Assembly (NCBI GenBank): GCA_019115145.1
Contig: DXED01000017.1
Location: 1 to 8,898 of the forward strand
DNA from: Claveliimonas intestinigallinarum
GTDB taxonomy: Bacteria; Bacillota; Clostridia; Lachnospirales; Lachnospiraceae
DNA length: 8,898 bases
Direction of reading: 5' to 3'
The notes below the pieces were generated by a model. It saw only the letters and a list, made by a program, of their open reading frames with translations, searched no databases and was not told where the DNA came from. The position numbers and the translations under genes were made by a program. Of this stretch, positions 7,408-8,898 are shown in pieces; the stretch's first letter is position 1, and the number at the start of each line of letters is the position of its first letter.

Positions 7408-8150
7408 AATGCAATCCTCCCTGCTATCGCTATAATGAACAGGACGGTAATAATCACTGTCGCTGTCTTATCTGCCGGTGTCTTTTCTATATCTTCAAGA
7501 TGCGTTGGGCGGATTCCTGACGAAAATCCTCTCGCCTCCAGCGTCAGCGCCCTCTCCTCAGTTCCTGTGATAGAGCTGAGTACCAGCGGGATGATCGTGG
7601 GCACAAACACCTTTGCCCTCACTATCAGATTTCCTTCTGTCTCTACGCCTCTTGCCTTCTGCGCGTTCATGATCGTCTCTGATTTTTTCTTCAGTACAGG
7701 AACCATCTGGAGCGTGGACAGTACAACGTAGGATGCTTTCGGACTCATGCCTGCTTTTTCCAGAGAGAGCACAAAATCCTTCTCCTTTGTTACCGCAAAG
7801 AACCAGATCAGGCTTCCCCCTACTCCCATCAGGATAAATCCCAAATTCAGGGCAAACATCAGGCCTTCCCATTTTGCCTCAAAGATCCAGAATGAAAAGA
7901 TCACATCGCTGCCGGGTGAAAATAATGTCTGGATGACAATCAATATGATAAACAAAACTCCTATCGAGTTTTTTACTCTTCTTATAAATACCGGCCACAC
8001 GCCGCTGATCGCTGCCAGGACATTGACCAGCAGGAAACAGATGATCTTACTGATAATTCCCGGCATTGCAATAGAGACAATGACAAACACGATCGCCAGA
8101 TAAAATTTAGTCAGTGGATAGAGTGAAACAATCTTATTGTTCTGATCCAT
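7395..8150 (-). CDS. ecfT: ECF transporter transmembrane coupling protein EcfT
   Basis: The membrane subunit that links the ATPase pair to a substrate-binding S component. The 251 residues contain hydrophobic segments near 15-29, 32-48, 63-77, 98-120, 180-195 and 231-250. Between them is the cytoplasmic coupling region with the two Ala-Arg-Gly motifs that define the family: ARG at 166-168 (QKARGVET) and at 206-208 (LEARGFSS). The ATG at 8150 has AAGGAG (8164-8159) with an 8-base spacer. It is the first visible gene of the operon. No S component gene accompanies it in this window, and the DNA directly upstream appears to belong to an IS110 element. No convincing sigma-A promoter is seen between 8165 and 8260 on the minus strand, so how the operon is now transcribed is unclear. 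Vitamin, metal or other substrate specificity cannot be deduced. Confidence 0.93.
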   Translation of the reverse strand: MDQNNKIVSLYPLTKFYLAIVFVIVSIAMPGIISKIICFLLVNVLAAISGVWPVFIRRVKNSIGVLFIILIVIQTLFSPGSDVIFSFWIFEAKWEGLMFALNLGFILMGVGGSLIWFFAVTKEKDFVLSLEKAGMSPKASYVVLSTLQMVPVLKKKSETIMNAQKARGVETEGNLIVRAKVFVPTIIPLVLSSITGTEERALTLEARGFSSGIRPTHLEDIEKTPADKTATVIITVLFIIAIAGRIALWVI

Positions 8151-8155
8151 TTTGT

Positions 8156-8199
8156 ATACTCCTTACTACTACAATATATTTATGGTTAATACCCCTTAC
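8156..8199. repeat. Near-perfect 11-bp direct repeat flanking the probable IS junction
   Basis: ATACTCCTTAC (8156-8166, containing the ecfT ribosome site on the other strand) and ATACCCCTTAC (8189-8199) match at 10 of 11 positions and start 33 bases apart. A shorter inverted copy, GTAAGGA, is at 8205-8211. The repeat may be chance, a local duplication, or a match between flanking target DNA and a guide segment in the element. Confidence 0.4.
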
Positions 8200-8418
8200 C
8201 GCCAGTAAGGAATTACCCATCTTGTTGCTTAAGCTGTTAGAATGAGTAGGGCAATAGGTCTGGCCTCTCCTTTCCAGGACTTAACGTCCGTAAAATAGTC
8301 AGCCAACCAGCCCTCATTCGCAGCGTTCGTTTTACGCAGGTTGAACTTTCTCGTTCGTGTGATATCCCCAGTAGATTGAATAGGCAATGAGTACATCTGG
8401 TATTGACCATTGCTAATT
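8190..8418 (+). ncRNA. Candidate bridge RNA in the IS110 left end
   Basis: This non-coding stretch upstream of the transposase has several internal pairings: CCTTAC/GTAAGG (8194-8199 with 8205-8210, 5-base loop); AATGA plus GGGC (8241-8245, 8249-8252) with GCCC plus TCATT (8310-8313, 8314-8318), a 9-bp stem with a 3-base bulge; CTGG/CCAG (8260-8263 with 8274-8277); GGAC/GTCC (8277-8280 with 8286-8289); CGTAAAA/TTTTACG (8289-8295 with 8330-8336); GAAC/GTTC (8343-8346 with 8353-8356); and GCAATG/CATTGC (8384-8389 with 8408-8413). Some of these exclude each other. IS110-subgroup elements are known to express a bridge RNA from this position, with a 5' hairpin, a target-binding loop and a donor-binding loop. 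Boundaries and loop assignment here are inferred. No open reading frame of note occupies the region. Confidence 0.55.
8384..8413 (+). repeat. Inverted repeat just upstream of the transposase ribosome site
   Basis: GCAATG (8384-8389) and CATTGC (8408-8413) form a perfect 6-bp stem around an 18-base loop. Two more pairs (T8381-A8415 and A8382-T8414) are possible if G8383 bulges. The hairpin ends 11 bases before the AAAGGAG ribosome site. It could be the 3' end of the bridge RNA or limit translation of the transposase; no T-tract follows, so it is not a terminator. Confidence 0.5.
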
Positions 8419-8438
8419 CATTTCAAAGGAGTTTTATC

Positions 8439-8898
8439 ATGAACGCTGTTGGTATTGATGTTTCCAAAGGTAAAAGCACTGTCACCATCCGCAGGCCCGG
8501 AGATGTGGTTCTTATGCCGCCCTGCGATATCCCACACACCCAGTCCGCTATCAACGCTCTTATTGAGCAGATCAAAAGCCTTGACGGCGAAACCAAAGCC
8601 TGCATGGAGCATACTGGCAGATACTATGAACCGGTTGCCAACTGGCTCTCTGACGCCGGCATCTTTGTCAGCGCTGTCAATCCCATCCTGATCAGGGATT
8701 TCGGAGATGACTCTTTGCGGGCTCCAAAGACGGATAAAGCGGATTCTAAAAAAATCGCCCGTTATGCTCTTGACCGCTGGGCAAAACTGAAGCAATATGG
8801 AAGCATGGATAAAACACGTAGCCAACTCAAAACAATGAACCGGCAGTTCGGTTTCTATATGGATCAGAAAACTTCCATGAAAAACAATCTTATTGCCC
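8439..8898 (+). CDS. IS110-family transposase (serine/DEDD recombinase), N-terminal part
   Basis: The first 153 residues of an IS110 transposase; the frame is open to the window end and the C-terminal part lies outside. The visible region is the RuvC-like DEDD domain: Asp7 in GIDVSKGK, Glu57 in MEHTGRYYEP, and Asp99 and Asp102 in KTDKADSKKIA, which are the four metal-binding acidic positions. VNPILIRDF (80-88) is also typical. The second domain with the catalytic serine is not in view, so activity cannot be judged. The ATG at 8439 has AAAGGAG (8425-8431) with a 7-base spacer. In this family the enzyme works with a bridge RNA that pairs with donor and target DNA and excises and inserts the element as a circle. 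It is the only plus-strand gene, diverging from the ECF operon, which is consistent with an insertion upstream of ecfT. Confidence 0.93.
   Translation, partial: MNAVGIDVSKGKSTVTIRRPGDVVLMPPCDIPHTQSAINALIEQIKSLDGETKACMEHTGRYYEPVANWLSDAGIFVSAVNPILIRDFGDDSLRAPKTDKADSKKIARYALDRWAKLKQYGSMDKTRSQLKTMNRQFGFYMDQKTSMKNNLIA

Larger units (their letters stand above)
8165..8898 (+). mobile_element. IS110-family insertion sequence, 5' part (cut by the window end)
   Basis: The transposase gene at the right identifies the element. Its left end cannot be placed exactly, because IS110 elements lack long terminal inverted repeats and make little or no target duplication. It must lie to the right of the ecfT ribosome site (8159-8164) and probably left of the first hairpin (8194-8210). 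About 240-270 bases of non-coding left end precede the transposase, the layout of the IS110 subgroup, in which the long non-coding end is upstream of the gene. The right end is outside the window. The start coordinate is approximate. Confidence 0.75.

Noticed and set aside
8194..8210. The CCTTAC/GTAAGG hairpin as a transcription terminator
   Set aside because: There is no run of T after the stem on either strand.
8227..8234. The palindrome GCTTAAGC as an operator
   Set aside because: Eight bases are too short to support a specific regulator, and it lies within the putative RNA region.
8151..8438. A riboswitch in the leader of the ECF operon
   Set aside because: No recognisable conserved core of a TPP, cobalamin, FMN or other vitamin riboswitch was seen on the minus strand; the region is better explained as the IS110 left end.
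8418..8825. A 135-codon open frame on the minus strand opposite the transposase
   Set aside because: The plus-strand frame carries all four DEDD residues and a good ribosome site; the opposite frame has no recognisable features.
1..8898. CRISPR arrays, tRNA or rRNA genes
   Set aside because: No regularly spaced repeats and no tRNA- or rRNA-like sequence were found; nearly all of the window is accounted for by protein genes.

Overview
The window looks like chromosomal DNA of a Lachnospiraceae-type gut Clostridium (Bacillota). The reasons are strong AGGAGG-type ribosome sites, GTG and TTG starts next to ATG, a GuaA of clostridial type, an ECF-type transporter module, a CcpA-type cre palindrome and an IS110 transposase of a kind familiar from gut Clostridia. 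Genus assignment is not possible from the sequence alone.

All genes except the last are on the minus strand. From the right: the start of an IS110-family insertion sequence (plus strand, cut off by the window end), preceded by about 270 bases of structured non-coding DNA; the operon ecfT-ecfA-ecfA' (8150 down to 5741), ending in a strong hairpin terminator; a second operon with its own sigma-A promoter, encoding a family 2 glycoside hydrolase and a MATE-family exporter (5591 down to 1803), ending in a short terminator; then guaA (1667 down to 123) with a near-consensus promoter. The last 120 bases, beyond the guaA stop, hold short repeats that resemble the end of an integrated element.

The ECF genes make a membrane coupling protein and two ATPases, but no substrate-binding S component is present here, so the vitamin or metal carried is unknown. 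The glycoside hydrolase is cytoplasmic and carries a near-perfect cre site inside its coding region, which suggests catabolite repression. It is followed after 15 bases, in the same reading frame, by the MATE gene. One reading is that the hydrolase cleaves a glycoside and the exporter removes the released aglycone; this is inference.

The most interesting element is the non-coding stretch upstream of the IS110 transposase. In this family that position can encode a bridge RNA that guides recombination, and several long-range pairings are visible there. The insertion also appears to have separated the ECF operon from its original upstream DNA. By eye the guaA-MATE-hydrolase block is clearly richer in G+C than the ECF block (for example 38 of 60 bases at 4681-4740 against 27 of 60 at 6421-6480), so the two blocks may have different histories.
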